Origin: Caldibacillus thermoamylovorans
Lineage (GTDB): Bacteria; Bacillota; Bacilli; Bacillales; Caldibacillaceae
NCBI RefSeq assembly: GCF_000751775.1
Contig: NZ_CCRF01000040.1
Location: 1 to 33,645 of the forward strand
DNA length: 33,645 nt
Reading direction: 5' to 3'
Shown: positions 8,838 to 17,043 of the stretch, piece after piece
Position numbering within the stretch: position 1 is the stretch's first letter
How the letters are laid out: the number at the start of each line of letters is the position of its first letter
The notes under the pieces: model-generated
Databases searched by the model: none
Seen by the model: the letters and a program-made list of their open reading frames with translations, nothing else
What the model was told of the DNA's origin: nothing
Translations under genes and position numbers: made by a program

Positions 8838-9449
8838 TTATACGATAACATCTTTCAAAATTTTAGCTACGTAATTTTTTGTTTCTTTAAAAGGGGGAAT
8901 CCCATTATATTTTTCGACATTACCAGGTCCGGCATTGTAAGCAGCCAGAGCAACATCAAGTGAACCGTAGCGGTCAAGCATTTGCCGTAAATATTTTGCA
9001 CCAGCCATTATATTTTCTCTCGGATCATCAATATTCATAACGCCTAAACTTTTGGCGGTAGATGGCATTAACTGCATCAGTCCCCGTGCTCCACTGGGAC
9101 TAACCGCATAAATATTAAAATTTGACTCTTGTTTGATCACAGAAACGAGCAAGGAAACAGGTAAATTGTAAGTTTTTGCTGCCTCTTCAATTATCGGTTG
9201 CAGTTGTTCATCAGCAATCTTTACGGCTGGTTTTATATTTGTTTGCAAAGAAGGTAAACCGTTTCCGGCAGGGGAAACAGCTATAGTAGCATTCTTTGTT
9301 TCATTATTTATATTTTGTAATACCAACAACTGTTCGAGCATGGAAGAAAACAACGGAGAATTGCCGGATGATGAAGAATTCCCGTTCAAACTGTCCATAT
9401 CCCTCAGAGCATTGATTTCTAAAATTGTTTTGATTTGTTGTATATTCAT
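8838..9449 (-). CDS. cwlQ: Soluble lytic transglycosylase-like protein (CwlQ/YjbJ)
   Basis: SLT-domain enzyme that cleaves peptidoglycan glycan strands. The ATG at 9449 is chosen (203 aa); GGAGAG lies 11 bases upstream, and a GTG at 9455 is an alternative. The frame stays open further upstream without resemblance to the family. The C-terminal half (about residues 85-203) is the transglycosylase domain: catalytic Glu108 in VIKQESNFN, then GARGLMQLMPSTA, and ALAAYNAGPGNV. The N-terminal 70 residues are polar, Ser/Asn-rich, without a clear signal peptide, as in Bacillus YjbJ. It follows yjbK by 22 bases, forming a yjbK-cwlQ operon. Confidence 0.92.
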   Translation of the reverse strand: MNIQQIKTILEINALRDMDSLNGNSSSSGNSPLFSSMLEQLLVLQNINNETKNATIAVSPAGNGLPSLQTNIKPAVKIADEQLQPIIEEAAKTYNLPVSLLVSVIKQESNFNIYAVSPSGARGLMQLMPSTAKSLGVMNIDDPRENIMAGAKYLRQMLDRYGSLDVALAAYNAGPGNVEKYNGIPPFKETKNYVAKILKDVIV

Positions 9450-9471
9450 CGACACACAACCTCTCCAACGT

Positions 9472-10056
9472 TTATACGGACCGTTTTTTTCGCCATTCAT
9501 TATAGAAACGTTGTACTTTATTTTCTGTTTTTCTTATTGGAATGTTCAAAGATGTTAACAGACGAGTAATATGTTTGTACGCTTTTGGGTCCGTCACTTC
9601 ATATTCTACCTCAAAATCTTCTTTTTTTAAATAAAAACTTCTATCCAGTACTAAAAGCCCCTCATAAAACGGAATTTCAGCCCTGGAAGTAGTCAATGTA
9701 CCGAAATGATTAATTTTTTTAAGCGAAATTTGCATTGACTTCAATTTTTTTTCGATTGCTCCTTTAGGAAAAAATTTATGTTCAAGTAACAAATCCCGCT
9801 CAACTTCTGATATAGGTTCATTTGTTTCCAAAAGCCCCTCGTCATTTGGTTCTTTTAATGTTAACTCCATATGCCCCTCTTTCGTTCTAATTCGGAGAGC
9901 GCAACCGGCTTTTTTTAGCGCAAAGTCATCGGTGTCAAAATAATCATTTACTTGGAGAAAAAAATCATTTTCGGTTACCCCTAAAAATTGTTGCAATCTA
10001 ATAAATTCATCTTTTGTCAATACATTTTTAAATTCAATTTCTAAATGATTTTCCAT
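9472..10056 (-). CDS. yjbK: CYTH-domain triphosphatase YjbK
   Basis: CYTH-family protein of 194 aa; members hydrolyse tripolyphosphate or nucleoside triphosphates with divalent metal. The signature ExExK is present as Glu6-Ile-Glu8-Phe-Lys10. Alternating charged residues in LRIRTKEGHMELTLKEP, RAEIPFY and FEVEYEV form the conserved acidic/basic tunnel strands. GGGGG lies near the ATG. It heads the yjbK-cwlQ pair and is divergent from the alarmone synthetase gene, which matches the Bacillus subtilis order apart from a missing yjbL. The physiological substrate is not known. Confidence 0.9.
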   Translation of the reverse strand: MENHLEIEFKNVLTKDEFIRLQQFLGVTENDFFLQVNDYFDTDDFALKKAGCALRIRTKEGHMELTLKEPNDEGLLETNEPISEVERDLLLEHKFFPKGAIEKKLKSMQISLKKINHFGTLTTSRAEIPFYEGLLVLDRSFYLKKEDFEVEYEVTDPKAYKHITRLLTSLNIPIRKTENKVQRFYNEWRKKRSV

Positions 10057-10225
10057 AATTTACCCCCACATAATCGAATGAATCGAAATCATGATCTCAA
10101 AATTTTTCTTTATAACCTTCGTATAATTATTTTGAAGCGAAAATCTAATCTTTTAGCAACTGTATGGTAAAATAATATCAGATTACCATATAAAAACAGA
10201 AGAAATAAAATTGACATATCGGTAA

Positions 10226-10372
10226 AAGCCCGATTGGTCGGAAGAATACGATGTGGGTCATACAAACGTTATCACAAAGACTACGCATTTAGGATGTATT
10301 CCTTCTGATCAGCAGATAAAAAAACCGCTGGAAGTAGTACCTAATTTTAATAAAATCATGTGGTTGATATAA
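10226..10372 (+). pseudogene. Possible gene remnant at the yjbL position
   Basis: A 48-codon stop-free frame with no ATG start or ribosome binding site (only a GTG at 10253). Its translation looks protein-like: KPDWSEEYDVGHTNVI at the start, PNFNKIMWLI before the stop. In Bacillus subtilis yjbL lies between yjbK and yjbM, so this may be a decayed 3' end of that or another gene. It could also be chance. The same stretch contains an imperfect inverted repeat GAAGAATAC (10240-10248) / GTATTCCTTC (10296-10305). The rest of the 356-base gap (10057-10412) shows only AT-rich sequence, in part presumably divergent promoters. Confidence 0.25.
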
Positions 10373-10412
10373 CACGGAAGAAGTGTGCGTTATGTACAGA
10401 GGTGATTTCAAA

Positions 10413-11039
10413 ATGAATTGGGAAGAATTTTTAGAACCCTACCGGCAAGCTGTTGAGGAGTTAAAAATAAAATTAAAAGGGATTCGCAGACAATTTGAAT
10501 TAGAAAAAACACATTCATCAATTGAATTTGTGACCGGTCGTGTTAAACCGATCGCAAGTATACTAGACAAGGCAAAACAAAAAAATGTTCCTTTAGATGA
10601 ATTACATACGATGTACGATATAGCCGGACTGCGGATTATGTGTCAGTTTGTTGATGATATAAAAAAAGTTGTTGAGCTGCTTAGAAACCGTAATGATTTA
10701 GAGATTGTTGAGGAGAAAGATTATATATCGCATAAAAAAGCGAGCGGTTATCGATCTTATCATGTCATTATCAGTTATCCGGTCCAGACAATTCATGGTG
10801 AAAAGAAAGTGTTGGCGGAAATTCAAATTCGTACATTAGCCATGAATTTTTGGGCGACGATCGAACATTCTCTAAATTATAAATATAACGGTCAATTCCC
10901 GGAAGATATCCAGTTCCGACTTCAGCGGGCAGCAGAAGCAGCGTTTTTGCTTGATGAAGAAATGTCGGAAATTAGAGAAGAAATTAGGGATGCTCAAAGA
11001 TTTTTTTCCAGTAAAAAAGATTATCCACAAGATGCTTAA
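10413..11039 (+). CDS. sasB: Small alarmone synthetase (SasB/RelQ/YjbM)
   Basis: Transfers pyrophosphate from ATP to GDP/GTP, making (p)ppGpp. At 208 aa it has only the synthetase domain, without HD hydrolase or TGS/ACT regions. Motifs seen: GRVKPIASILDKAKQK (ATP-binding basic segment), YDIAGLRIMCQF, SGYRSYHVIISYP, and the GDP-site strand LAEIQIRTLAMNFWATIEH. The ATG at 10413 is chosen over upstream in-frame codons because AGAGGTGAT precedes it and MNWEEFLEPYRQ is the family N-terminus. A C-terminal helix rich in Glu and Arg is the oligomerisation part in RelQ. It leads the sasB-ppnKA-yjbO series. Confidence 0.95.
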   Translation: MNWEEFLEPYRQAVEELKIKLKGIRRQFELEKTHSSIEFVTGRVKPIASILDKAKQKNVPLDELHTMYDIAGLRIMCQFVDDIKKVVELLRNRNDLEIVEEKDYISHKKASGYRSYHVIISYPVQTIHGEKKVLAEIQIRTLAMNFWATIEHSLNYKYNGQFPEDIQFRLQRAAEAAFLLDEEMSEIREEIRDAQRFFSSKKDYPQDA

Positions 11040-11171
11040 CACTAAAAAGCTTATTTTTTCAAAAAGCTATTGGTTCCTGTACAATAATTTTGTGGCATGC
11101 ATCATTTAGCAAAAAAATTTCTGAAAACCTTTTGGGAGCCAATTATAAATTAAACATGGGGGTGCAAAGAT

Positions 11172-11966
11172 TTGAAATTTGCCATCGTTTCAAAAGGGGA
11201 TGAAAAGTCGAATACGTTATCCGAGAAATTGAAAAGCTATTTGACCGATTTCAAATTGGAATATGATGAAATAGAGCCCGAAATTACGATTTCGGTAGGG
11301 GGAGACGGTACACTGTTATCAGCTTTTCAACGTTATCGCCATCGTCTTAATGATACAGCATTTGTCGGTATTCATACCGGTCATTTAGGATTTTATGCAG
11401 ATTGGATGCCGGATGAAATTGAAAAACTTGTCATCGCTATTGCCAAAACAAAATGTCGGATTGTCGAATATCCGTTACTTGAAGTCATTATTTATTATAA
11501 TAACGAAAGAAAAGAAGAACATTATCTGGCATTGAACGAAGCGACCATTAAAAGTGTAGAAGGTACCTTTGTAATTGATGTTGAGATTAAAGATGAATTG
11601 TTTGAAAGATTTCGAGGAGATGGGTTATGTGTTTCCACTCCATCCGGAAGCACTGCCTACAATAAAGCGTTGGGAGGGGCCATTATTCATCCGTCATTGG
11701 AATCAATCCAGATTGCCGAAATGGCTTCGATCAATAATCGCGTTTTTCGGACAATCGGTTCGCCGTTAATTTTACCGGCCCATCATAAATGTATTTTTCG
11801 ACCTGTAACCCATAAAGATTTCTTAATCGGAATCGATCATTTAACATTTGTTCAGAAAGATATCCAGTCGCTGCAATTTCGAGTGGCTGATCAAAAGATT
11901 CGTTTTGCCAGATACAAACCGTTCCCGTTCTGGTCAAGAGTCCGTGCGTCATTTATCGATGAATAG
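11172..11966 (+). CDS. ppnKA: NAD kinase
   Basis: Phosphorylates NAD to NADP. 264 aa, starting with TTG at 11172 with GGGGGTG upstream. The catalytic GGDGT is at residues 43-47 (Asp45), followed by the [11 protein letters not shown] segment, the NE pair in LALNEATIK and the glycine-rich [16 protein letters not shown]. These define the family clearly. It lies 132 bases after sasB and 81 before yjbO, the same order as in other bacilli, so one operon with sasB is likely. No terminator is seen between the genes. Confidence 0.95.
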   Translation: MKFAIVSKGDEKSNTLSEKLKSYLTDFKLEYDEIEPEITISVGGDGTLLSAFQRYRHRLNDTAFVGIHTGHLGFYADWMPDEIEKLVIAIAKTKCRIVEYPLLEVIIYYNNERKEEHYLALNEATIKSVEGTFVIDVEIKDELFERFRGDGLCVSTPSGSTAYNKALGGAIIHPSLESIQIAEMASINNRVFRTIGSPLILPAHHKCIFRPVTHKDFLIGIDHLTFVQKDIQSLQFRVADQKIRFARYKPFPFWSRVRASFIDE

Positions 11967-12047
11967 TTGATTTTTTCCTTGGAAGCCATTTGTAGAAATA
12001 ATGACAAGCACTCACTATTGTTAAAACAAAGGAGTTAGAAATGATTT

Positions 12048-12962
12048 ATGGCAAAACCTTTCATACTTGAATGGGTCATTACAGAAAATGATCACGGAAA
12101 AACAACGAGACAATACTTACAAGAGCGGGGAATTTCTAAAACTTCATTAACCGATATAAAGCTTCATGGCGGCAATATTTTAATAGACGGCATTCATGTA
12201 ACGGTACGGCATGTTTTAAAAAAGGGGGAGCAGTTAACCGTTATTTTTCCGGTTGAGGAGCCCAGCCAAACTCTCTTACCTGAAAAAATCCCTCTTCACA
12301 TTGTTTACGAAGATGATTATGTACTGGTTATAAATAAACCGGCATTTATGAATACGATACCGTCCAGAGAGCATCCGACCGGAAGTCTAGTCAATGCGGT
12401 AATGGGTTATTATAAGGAAATTGGCTTAACGGCAGCTCCTCATATTATCACAAGGCTTGACCGAAATACATCAGGACTTGTTTTAGTGGCTAAATATCGT
12501 CACATCCATCATATTCTAAGCAAACAGCAACAGGAAAAACAGGTAAAACGGGAATATGAAGCTTTTGTTGAAGGAATTGTCGCGGAAAACAATGGGATGA
12601 TTGAAGCACCCATTGGTCGAAAACAGGACAGTATTATCGAACGTACTGTAACAGATGGCGGTCAATACGCCTGCACCCACTTCCAAGTTGTTGAACGATA
12701 TAAACAGATTACGCATGTTAGGTTAATGCCGGAAACCGGTAGAACGCATCAAATTCGCGTACATATGGCTCATATCGGTCATCCGTTAGTGGGAGATGAT
12801 TTATATGGCGGTTCACAGATCTTTTTGAACCGCCAGGCTTTACATTGTCGGCGTATTCATTTTCTACATCCTGTAATGGAAAAAACGATGGAGTTTTCCG
12901 TACCATTGCCGAGAGATATGGAGAAGCTTTTGGAGATTTCAGCGGATGACCCGGGTCACTGA
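12048..12962 (+). CDS. yjbO: RluA/RluD-family pseudouridine synthase (YjbO)
   Basis: Converts specific uridines in RNA to pseudouridine. 304 aa. An N-terminal S4-like part (about 15-70) is followed by the catalytic core with IITRLDRNTSGLVLVAK, where Asp138 is the nucleophile. Then come RTVTDGGQYACTHFQV and the RTHQIRVHMAHIGHPLVGD motif. The ATG at 12048 has GGAG 13 bases upstream; an overlapping ATG at 12041 is out of frame. The RNA target of YjbO is not certain; it is not the main RluD site by sequence alone. It is the last gene of the sasB group, convergent with prpE. Confidence 0.92.
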   Translation: MAKPFILEWVITENDHGKTTRQYLQERGISKTSLTDIKLHGGNILIDGIHVTVRHVLKKGEQLTVIFPVEEPSQTLLPEKIPLHIVYEDDYVLVINKPAFMNTIPSREHPTGSLVNAVMGYYKEIGLTAAPHIITRLDRNTSGLVLVAKYRHIHHILSKQQQEKQVKREYEAFVEGIVAENNGMIEAPIGRKQDSIIERTVTDGGQYACTHFQVVERYKQITHVRLMPETGRTHQIRVHMAHIGHPLVGDDLYGGSQIFLNRQALHCRRIHFLHPVMEKTMEFSVPLPRDMEKLLEISADDPGH

Positions 12963-13097
12963 AAGAGTATAAAAAATATTAACTAGACATGATATTTAGT
13001 TGGTTTATTCACAGGATATGAAGCAAGTGAACGAATTCAAACATTTTTTTAGAGTGGCGGATATGCCCCAATTTTGTCATGAAAAATAAAAAAACTT

Positions 13098-13835
13098 TTA
13101 AGGGAATTTTGTGAATTTTTCCGGAACATATTTTTGGTGAGAAGGAACTTGAATGATCTCCATTTCCGGATAGCGAAGGGCCGTTAATTTTCCGCCGAAT
13201 ACACAACCGGTATCAATATTATATGTATGATTAACGATTCTTACGTTATGGACCGGAGTGTGACCGTAAACAATGATCCGATTGCCTTGATAATATTTTG
13301 CCCAATCTTTTCGAACCGGTCTCCCATCCGAAAGTTTTTCCCCGTTAACATCCCCATACAAAACAAAGGTTTGAACTTCTTTATTCGTACGACCGATAAA
13401 ATCTTCGCGGATTCCGGCATGGGCGATGATTAATTTTCCGCCATCTAATTGCAAATACATGGGTGCTTCTTCATATAATTTGATAAATTTTGTCCGAATT
13501 TCTCGTTGCTTTTCTACCGGCAAATGTTCATATTCAGCAACCGTTGTCTCTAATCCATGAGATATTTGCACGTTATTTCCGAGAAAATAACGATATAATT
13601 TATTACAATGATTCCCTGGTGTATAAACTGCTTGATTTTGCTTAACAAGTGAATAAACAAGTTCAATTATTTTCACGGAATCCGGACCCCGATCCGTTAA
13701 GTCACCTAAAAAGGCAAGTGTTCGATCTTGATTATTCTTTATTTCATCACCAAAAAACTGATAACCTAATTTATCCAATAACTCCATTAATTCCTCATAG
13801 CAACCATGGACATCTCCAATAATATCGATTTTCAT
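13098..13835 (-). CDS. prpE: PrpE-type serine/threonine phosphatase / Ap4A hydrolase
   Basis: Calcineurin-like metallophosphatase of 245 aa. The phosphoesterase motifs are all present: GDVHG (7-11), GDLTDRG (44-50), GNHC (74-77), HAGIRED and [10 protein letters not shown]. In Bacillus subtilis PrpE hydrolyses symmetric Ap4A, dephosphorylates proteins and affects spore germination. The gene points toward yjbO; the 135 bases between the two stops contain no strong terminator, only a weak AACTA/TAGTT dyad near 12980-13000. Family assignment is firm; substrate choice is from relatives. Confidence 0.93.
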   Translation of the reverse strand: MKIDIIGDVHGCYEELMELLDKLGYQFFGDEIKNNQDRTLAFLGDLTDRGPDSVKIIELVYSLVKQNQAVYTPGNHCNKLYRYFLGNNVQISHGLETTVAEYEHLPVEKQREIRTKFIKLYEEAPMYLQLDGGKLIIAHAGIREDFIGRTNKEVQTFVLYGDVNGEKLSDGRPVRKDWAKYYQGNRIIVYGHTPVHNVRIVNHTYNIDTGCVFGGKLTALRYPEMEIIQVPSHQKYVPEKFTKFP

Positions 13836-13934
13836 ACAATTGAATCCCTTCTTTACAATTTAAAGCAGAACATCCTTTAACGAGGGTATTTTTTACTATA
13901 AACGAAAAATTGTTTCAATGAAAGTGATATTAGG

Positions 13935-13965
13935 TTGACTATTACCTTAGGGATTAGTCTATGAT
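13935..13965 (+). promoter_or_regulatory. MerR-type promoter with 19-bp spacer and operator
   Basis: TTGACT (13935-13940) and TATGAT (13960-13965) are separated by 19 bases, the over-long spacer that MerR regulators untwist. A 23-base dyad (13937-13959) covers it: GACTATTACCT, T, AGGGATTAGTC, nine of eleven positions complementary, with the CCTTAGGG centre common for this family. The regulator gene starts 21 bases downstream, so autoregulation is expected. Confidence 0.85.
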
Positions 13966-13985
13966 TATTTTGTGAGGTGATCGTT

Positions 13986-14855
13986 ATGTTCATACATGAG
14001 GTTTGCAAAAAATGTTCCTTAACAAAAAAGGCGATATATTATTACGAAAAGCATGGGCTTATTCGTCCGAACATTGGAGAAAATGGATATAGAAATTATA
14101 GTGAAGAAGATGTATCGACATTAAAGGAAATTTTTGTTCTGAGAAAGTTGGGATTAACGATTTCTGAAATTAAAAATGTCCTTTTGAGTAGTAATAAGGC
14201 TGTGTCACTGTTAAAGTACAAATATTTAATGGATTTAAAGAGGGAAAAAGTAATGGAACAACAAAAATGCCTTGAACTACTTATTGAAAACTATAATGTT
14301 GATAAAGGAATAGAGTATATTGACATTCATCTCAACAGGTCTTTTACCATTAAAGAAAAATTAATTCAGGCTTTTCCGGGCGTATACGGTATATTTTTGT
14401 CTGTTCATTTCGGTCAATTTCTAAATGAAAAAGCAGATACGGCAGAAAAAGAGGAAGCATATGGTAAAATTGTCGATTTTTTGGATAAAGTGAGAATAAC
14501 GCGGGAAATGGAAGAATATTTAGAAAGTGTTATTCCCTTAACGGATCAGGAAGTCATTGAAAAAATGAATATGACTTTCCTAAATGCAGTTGAAGATATT
14601 GAAAACTATATTGTTAACAATCAACAGGAAATTGAGGAGTATATCAAGTTTCGAAATTCGGAAGATTATAAGTCAACACCTGCTTTCAAATTGCAACAAT
14701 TGTTGGTAGAGTTTCAGCAAAGTAGCGGCTATGATGAAATTTTTGTTGAAAATTTGAAGATTTTGAGCCCTTCTTATCTGGAATATTCAGAAAAACTTCA
14801 AGAAGCAAACAAAATATTGCTTGAAAGGTATCCGCAAACAGCAAAATTTTACTGA
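13986..14855 (+). CDS. MerR-family transcriptional regulator with long C-terminal domain
   Basis: 289 aa from the ATG at 13986 (GAGGTGA five bases upstream; a GTG at 13977 lies in the ribosome binding site). Residues 1-70 are a MerR winged helix: FIHEVCKKCSLTKKAIYYYEKHGLI for recognition, then NGYRNYSEEDVSTLKEIFVLRKLG, followed by a dimerisation coiled coil. The remaining ~180 residues are helical and acidic. They have no cysteine metal site and do not match a ligand domain I recognise; a drug- or peptide-binding role like TipA/BltR-type effector domains is possible. Its promoter carries the expected operator. No obvious effector gene follows, so it probably controls itself and distant targets, or fabI's neighbourhood. 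Confidence 0.85.
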   Translation: MFIHEVCKKCSLTKKAIYYYEKHGLIRPNIGENGYRNYSEEDVSTLKEIFVLRKLGLTISEIKNVLLSSNKAVSLLKYKYLMDLKREKVMEQQKCLELLIENYNVDKGIEYIDIHLNRSFTIKEKLIQAFPGVYGIFLSVHFGQFLNEKADTAEKEEAYGKIVDFLDKVRITREMEEYLESVIPLTDQEVIEKMNMTFLNAVEDIENYIVNNQQEIEEYIKFRNSEDYKSTPAFKLQQLLVEFQQSSGYDEIFVENLKILSPSYLEYSEKLQEANKILLERYPQTAKFY

Positions 14856-14868
14856 ACTTTTCCTAAAG

Positions 14869-14937
14869 ATGGGTGAGGTACTGGGGTATGTGTTTCTTTT
14901 GTTCGGAATGACAACAATTATTGGTAGAAAACGATAA
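14869..14937 (+). CDS. Possible 22-aa hydrophobic peptide
   Basis: ATG-initiated frame just after the MerR gene. It translates to a short hydrophobic stretch with a basic end (MGEVLGYVFLLF, then IIGRKR), the pattern of a single-span membrane micropeptide. The ribosome binding site is weak (AAAG). It may be chance. If translated, it would be co-transcribed with the MerR gene. Confidence 0.25.
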   Translation: MGEVLGYVFLLFGMTTIIGRKR

Positions 14938-14974
14938 AATTAGTCGTACACATTTTTTTCAACCATTTTCTTAC

Positions 14975-15003
14975 TTTTCAATTTGTGAAGAATATAGTAC
15001 TAT
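14975..15003 (+). promoter_or_regulatory. fabI promoter
   Basis: TTTTCA (14975-14980), 17-base spacer, TACTAT (14998-15003). The FapR operator overlaps the -10 and the expected start. Confidence 0.6.
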
Positions 15004-15020
15004 TAGTAGTAGGTACTAAT
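15002..15020 (+). promoter_or_regulatory. FapR operator upstream of fabI
   Basis: ATTAGTA-GTAGG-TACTAAT: a perfect 7+7 palindrome around five bases. Read on the minus strand it gives TTAGTACCTACTACTAA, which fits the FapR consensus TTAGTA-CCTAN-TACTAA. FapR represses fatty-acid synthesis genes, including fabI, and is released by malonyl-CoA. Confidence 0.9.
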
Positions 15021-15076
15021 AACATGTAATAAATAGGAGTTTGGAATACATTGAATTTTGAAACGGAGGAAGAAAT

Positions 15077-15856
15077 ATGGTATTGTCGCTAAAAGGGAAA
15101 ACATTTGTCATTATGGGTGTTGCCAACAAAAGGAGTATTGCTTGGGGGATTGCCCGGTCTCTCGACAAGGCTGGTGCCCGACTGATTTTTACATACAACC
15201 AAGATCGCATGCTTAAAAATGTGAAAGAATTGGCGGAAACATTAGAGGGCAAAGATTATTTGTTGCTGCAATGTGATGTGACAGTTGATGAAGATATTAC
15301 TGCTTGTTTTCAAGAAATAAAAAATCAAGTCGGTACAATTCACGGTGTCGCGCACTGCATCGCATTTGCCAACCGGGAAGATTTAGAAGGTGAATTTGTC
15401 GATACGTCCCGTGACGGCTTTTTGCTGGCCCAAAACATCAGTGCCTATTCCTTGACGGCCGTAGCCAAGGAAGCCAGACCGCTTATGACTGAAGGCGGAA
15501 GTATTATTACTCTTACATATCTAGGTGGCGAACGGGTTGTCACGAATTATAATGTGATGGGTGTTGCGAAAGCTTCGTTGGATGCAAGTGTTAAATATTT
15601 GGCGAATGATCTTGGAAAGGACGGTATTCGCGTTAATTCGATATCGGCGGGACCGATTCGAACATTATCTGCTAAAGGAATTCGTGGTTTTAATTCCGTA
15701 TTAAATCAAATTGAAGAAAAGGCACCGCTACGGAGGACCGTGACGCAAGAAGAAGTGGGCGATACCGCATTATTTTTATTCAGTGATTTATCTCGCGGAA
15801 TTACCGGGGAAAATATTCATGTCGATGCCGGATTCCATATTTTAAGCGGGATTTAA
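15077..15856 (+). CDS. fabI: Enoyl-ACP reductase (NADH/NADPH) FabI
   Basis: Reduces trans-2-enoyl-ACP in the last step of each fatty-acid elongation cycle; target of triclosan-type inhibitors. 259 aa, ATG at 15077 with GGAGG upstream. The N-terminal nucleotide site is the FabI-type GVANKRSIAWGIA. The catalytic Tyr is at residue 158 with Lys165 (Tyr-x6-Lys, in YNVMGVAK), preceded by TYLGGERV with the second tyrosine. The C-terminal GENIHVDAGFHILSG is typical. It is monocistronic under a FapR operator. No intrinsic terminator is obvious in the 170 bases that follow. Confidence 0.97.
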   Translation: MVLSLKGKTFVIMGVANKRSIAWGIARSLDKAGARLIFTYNQDRMLKNVKELAETLEGKDYLLLQCDVTVDEDITACFQEIKNQVGTIHGVAHCIAFANREDLEGEFVDTSRDGFLLAQNISAYSLTAVAKEARPLMTEGGSIITLTYLGGERVVTNYNVMGVAKASLDASVKYLANDLGKDGIRVNSISAGPIRTLSAKGIRGFNSVLNQIEEKAPLRRTVTQEEVGDTALFLFSDLSRGITGENIHVDAGFHILSGI

Positions 15857-15961
15857 TTTTTAAAGCTAGTTCGATAAATTGATCGGCAATGTCAGTTTTC
15901 TACATGACTTATGGGAAGTAAGCAAAGTCCGGCATCACGTCTTATTTCTTTAAGTGTGTGG

Positions 15962-15967
15962 TATGAT
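15962..15967 (+). promoter_or_regulatory. Candidate extended -10 promoter of fic
   Basis: TGGTATGAT (15959-15967) is an extended -10 (TG-N-TATGAT); there is no good -35. Transcription would start just before the hairpin repeat at 15977-16027. Confidence 0.4.
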
Positions 15968-15976
15968 GAAAGGAAG

Positions 15977-16027
15977 TATGCGTTAGGAAAGTAGAAATTG
16001 AAAAATTTATACTTTCCTATTAGCTAA
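15977..16027. repeat. 51-bp hairpin repeat, copy 1 (fic leader)
   Basis: A nearly perfect 16-bp hairpin (TAGGAAAGTAGAAATT at 15984-15999, loop GAAA, AATTTATACTTTCCTA at 16004-16019; 15 of 16 pairs) with short flanks. The same 51 bases occur in inverted orientation at 33469-33519 with a single difference. It lies between the putative fic promoter and ribosome binding site. Confidence 0.9.
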
Positions 16028-16047
16028 TGAAAGGAAAGGGATGTCAC

Positions 16048-16839
16048 TTGGAAAAATACAGGGAAGTTTTGAAATTGTGGCAGTCCTATCAAATCAATTC
16101 GGCTGAAGATTTAGATAAATATTTGGACAGCTTCCGGATACTCTTTGCTTATCATTCCGGGAAAATAGAGAATGACGAGATTAATTACCACGACACGAGA
16201 GAAATATTTGAAAGCGGTAAAGTTATCAATTTCAGTGGCAGCCCTCGTGCTATATTTGAACAATATAATCAAAAACTGTGTTATGAGTATTTAAAAGAAA
16301 AAATAATAAAAAGAGAAAAATTAAGTGTTGATCTTATTAAAGAAATTCATAAGATTTTAACCGGCGGAACGTATGATGAAAAGCGATACATTGTCAATGA
16401 AGAGCGCCCGGGCGAGTTTAAAAAACATGATTATGTTACTGGTATTTTGGAAGTTGGTTCTTCTGCTGAAAATGTAGAAAGTGACATGATCCAATTGATT
16501 GAAGAAGTGAATGAGTATGACGGTAAAGAAATTTTAAAAGTGGCGACGTATTTCCATGCCCGTTTTGAATATATTCATCCTTTTGCAGACGGAAACGGCC
16601 GGGTAGGCAGAACAATGATGAATTATTATTTGATGACGCATAACCATCCCCCTTTCATCGTTTATAATGAGGATAAAAAATTATTTTATGAGTGTCTGCA
16701 AAAGTATGATGAAACAGAAGATTTGAATCTTCTGTATAAATTTTTTAAATATGAGACGGAAAAGACTTGGAAAAAGGCTTTAGAGCTTGCAAATGGAGAA
16801 GTGCGTGAACGAAAAGGACTGGAAGATTATACGTTATAA
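16048..16839 (+). CDS. Fic-domain protein, class II (self-inhibited AMP transferase)
   Basis: Fic proteins transfer AMP (or another phosphate-linked group) to hydroxyl side chains of target proteins. The full catalytic motif HPFADGNGRVGR is present (residues 177-188), with the invariant His and the anion-binding GNGR. An N-terminal helix carries the inhibitory motif S-x-x-x-E-N (Ser37-Gly-Lys-Ile-Glu41-Asn42, in AYHSGKIENDEI), which marks class II Fic, where inhibition is within the same chain and no separate antitoxin is needed. The TTG at 16048 is favoured as start (263 aa, AAGGGA upstream); the ATG at 16027 lies in the repeat. The gene is absent from this place in Bacillus subtilis and appears to be an insertion between fabI and cotO. 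The target is unknown. Confidence 0.9.
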   Translation: MEKYREVLKLWQSYQINSAEDLDKYLDSFRILFAYHSGKIENDEINYHDTREIFESGKVINFSGSPRAIFEQYNQKLCYEYLKEKIIKREKLSVDLIKEIHKILTGGTYDEKRYIVNEERPGEFKKHDYVTGILEVGSSAENVESDMIQLIEEVNEYDGKEILKVATYFHARFEYIHPFADGNGRVGRTMMNYYLMTHNHPPFIVYNEDKKLFYECLQKYDETEDLNLLYKFFKYETEKTWKKALELANGEVRERKGLEDYTL

Positions 16840-16898
16840 AATGATAAAAATACTGGCTAATGAAATTTGGTTTTGTTCTATTTTGTGAGGGGAAAAAC

Positions 16899-16970
16899 AT
16901 GGATGAAAAATATGCAGAAGATGAAGATAACCTGTTTCCAGTATGTAAAAAGATTCTTTCAACAAAATAA
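16899..16970 (+). CDS. Possible 23-aa acidic peptide after fic
   Basis: ATG preceded by GTGAGGGG at a good distance; the peptide starts MDEKYAEDEDN and ends CKKILSTK, with one cysteine. A strong terminator follows 18 bases after its stop. It could be a micropeptide co-transcribed with fic. I do not recognise it; a chance frame is possible. Confidence 0.35.
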   Translation: MDEKYAEDEDNLFPVCKKILSTK

Positions 16971-16987
16971 TACAATAAAATTAAAAG

Positions 16988-17034
16988 AGCACACTGATTG
17001 GCAATATGTTTATTGTGACCAGTGTGCTTTTTTT
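16988..17034 (+). terminator. Terminator of the fic unit
   Basis: AGCACACTG (16988-16996) and CAGTGTGCT (17020-17028) with further pairing inside the loop, then seven T. Confidence 0.9.
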
Positions 17035-17043
17035 ATAGAGTTT

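Noticed and set aside
16027-16047. ATG at 16027 as fic start
   Set aside because: It lies at the end of the hairpin repeat without a ribosome binding site; the TTG at 16048 is better placed.
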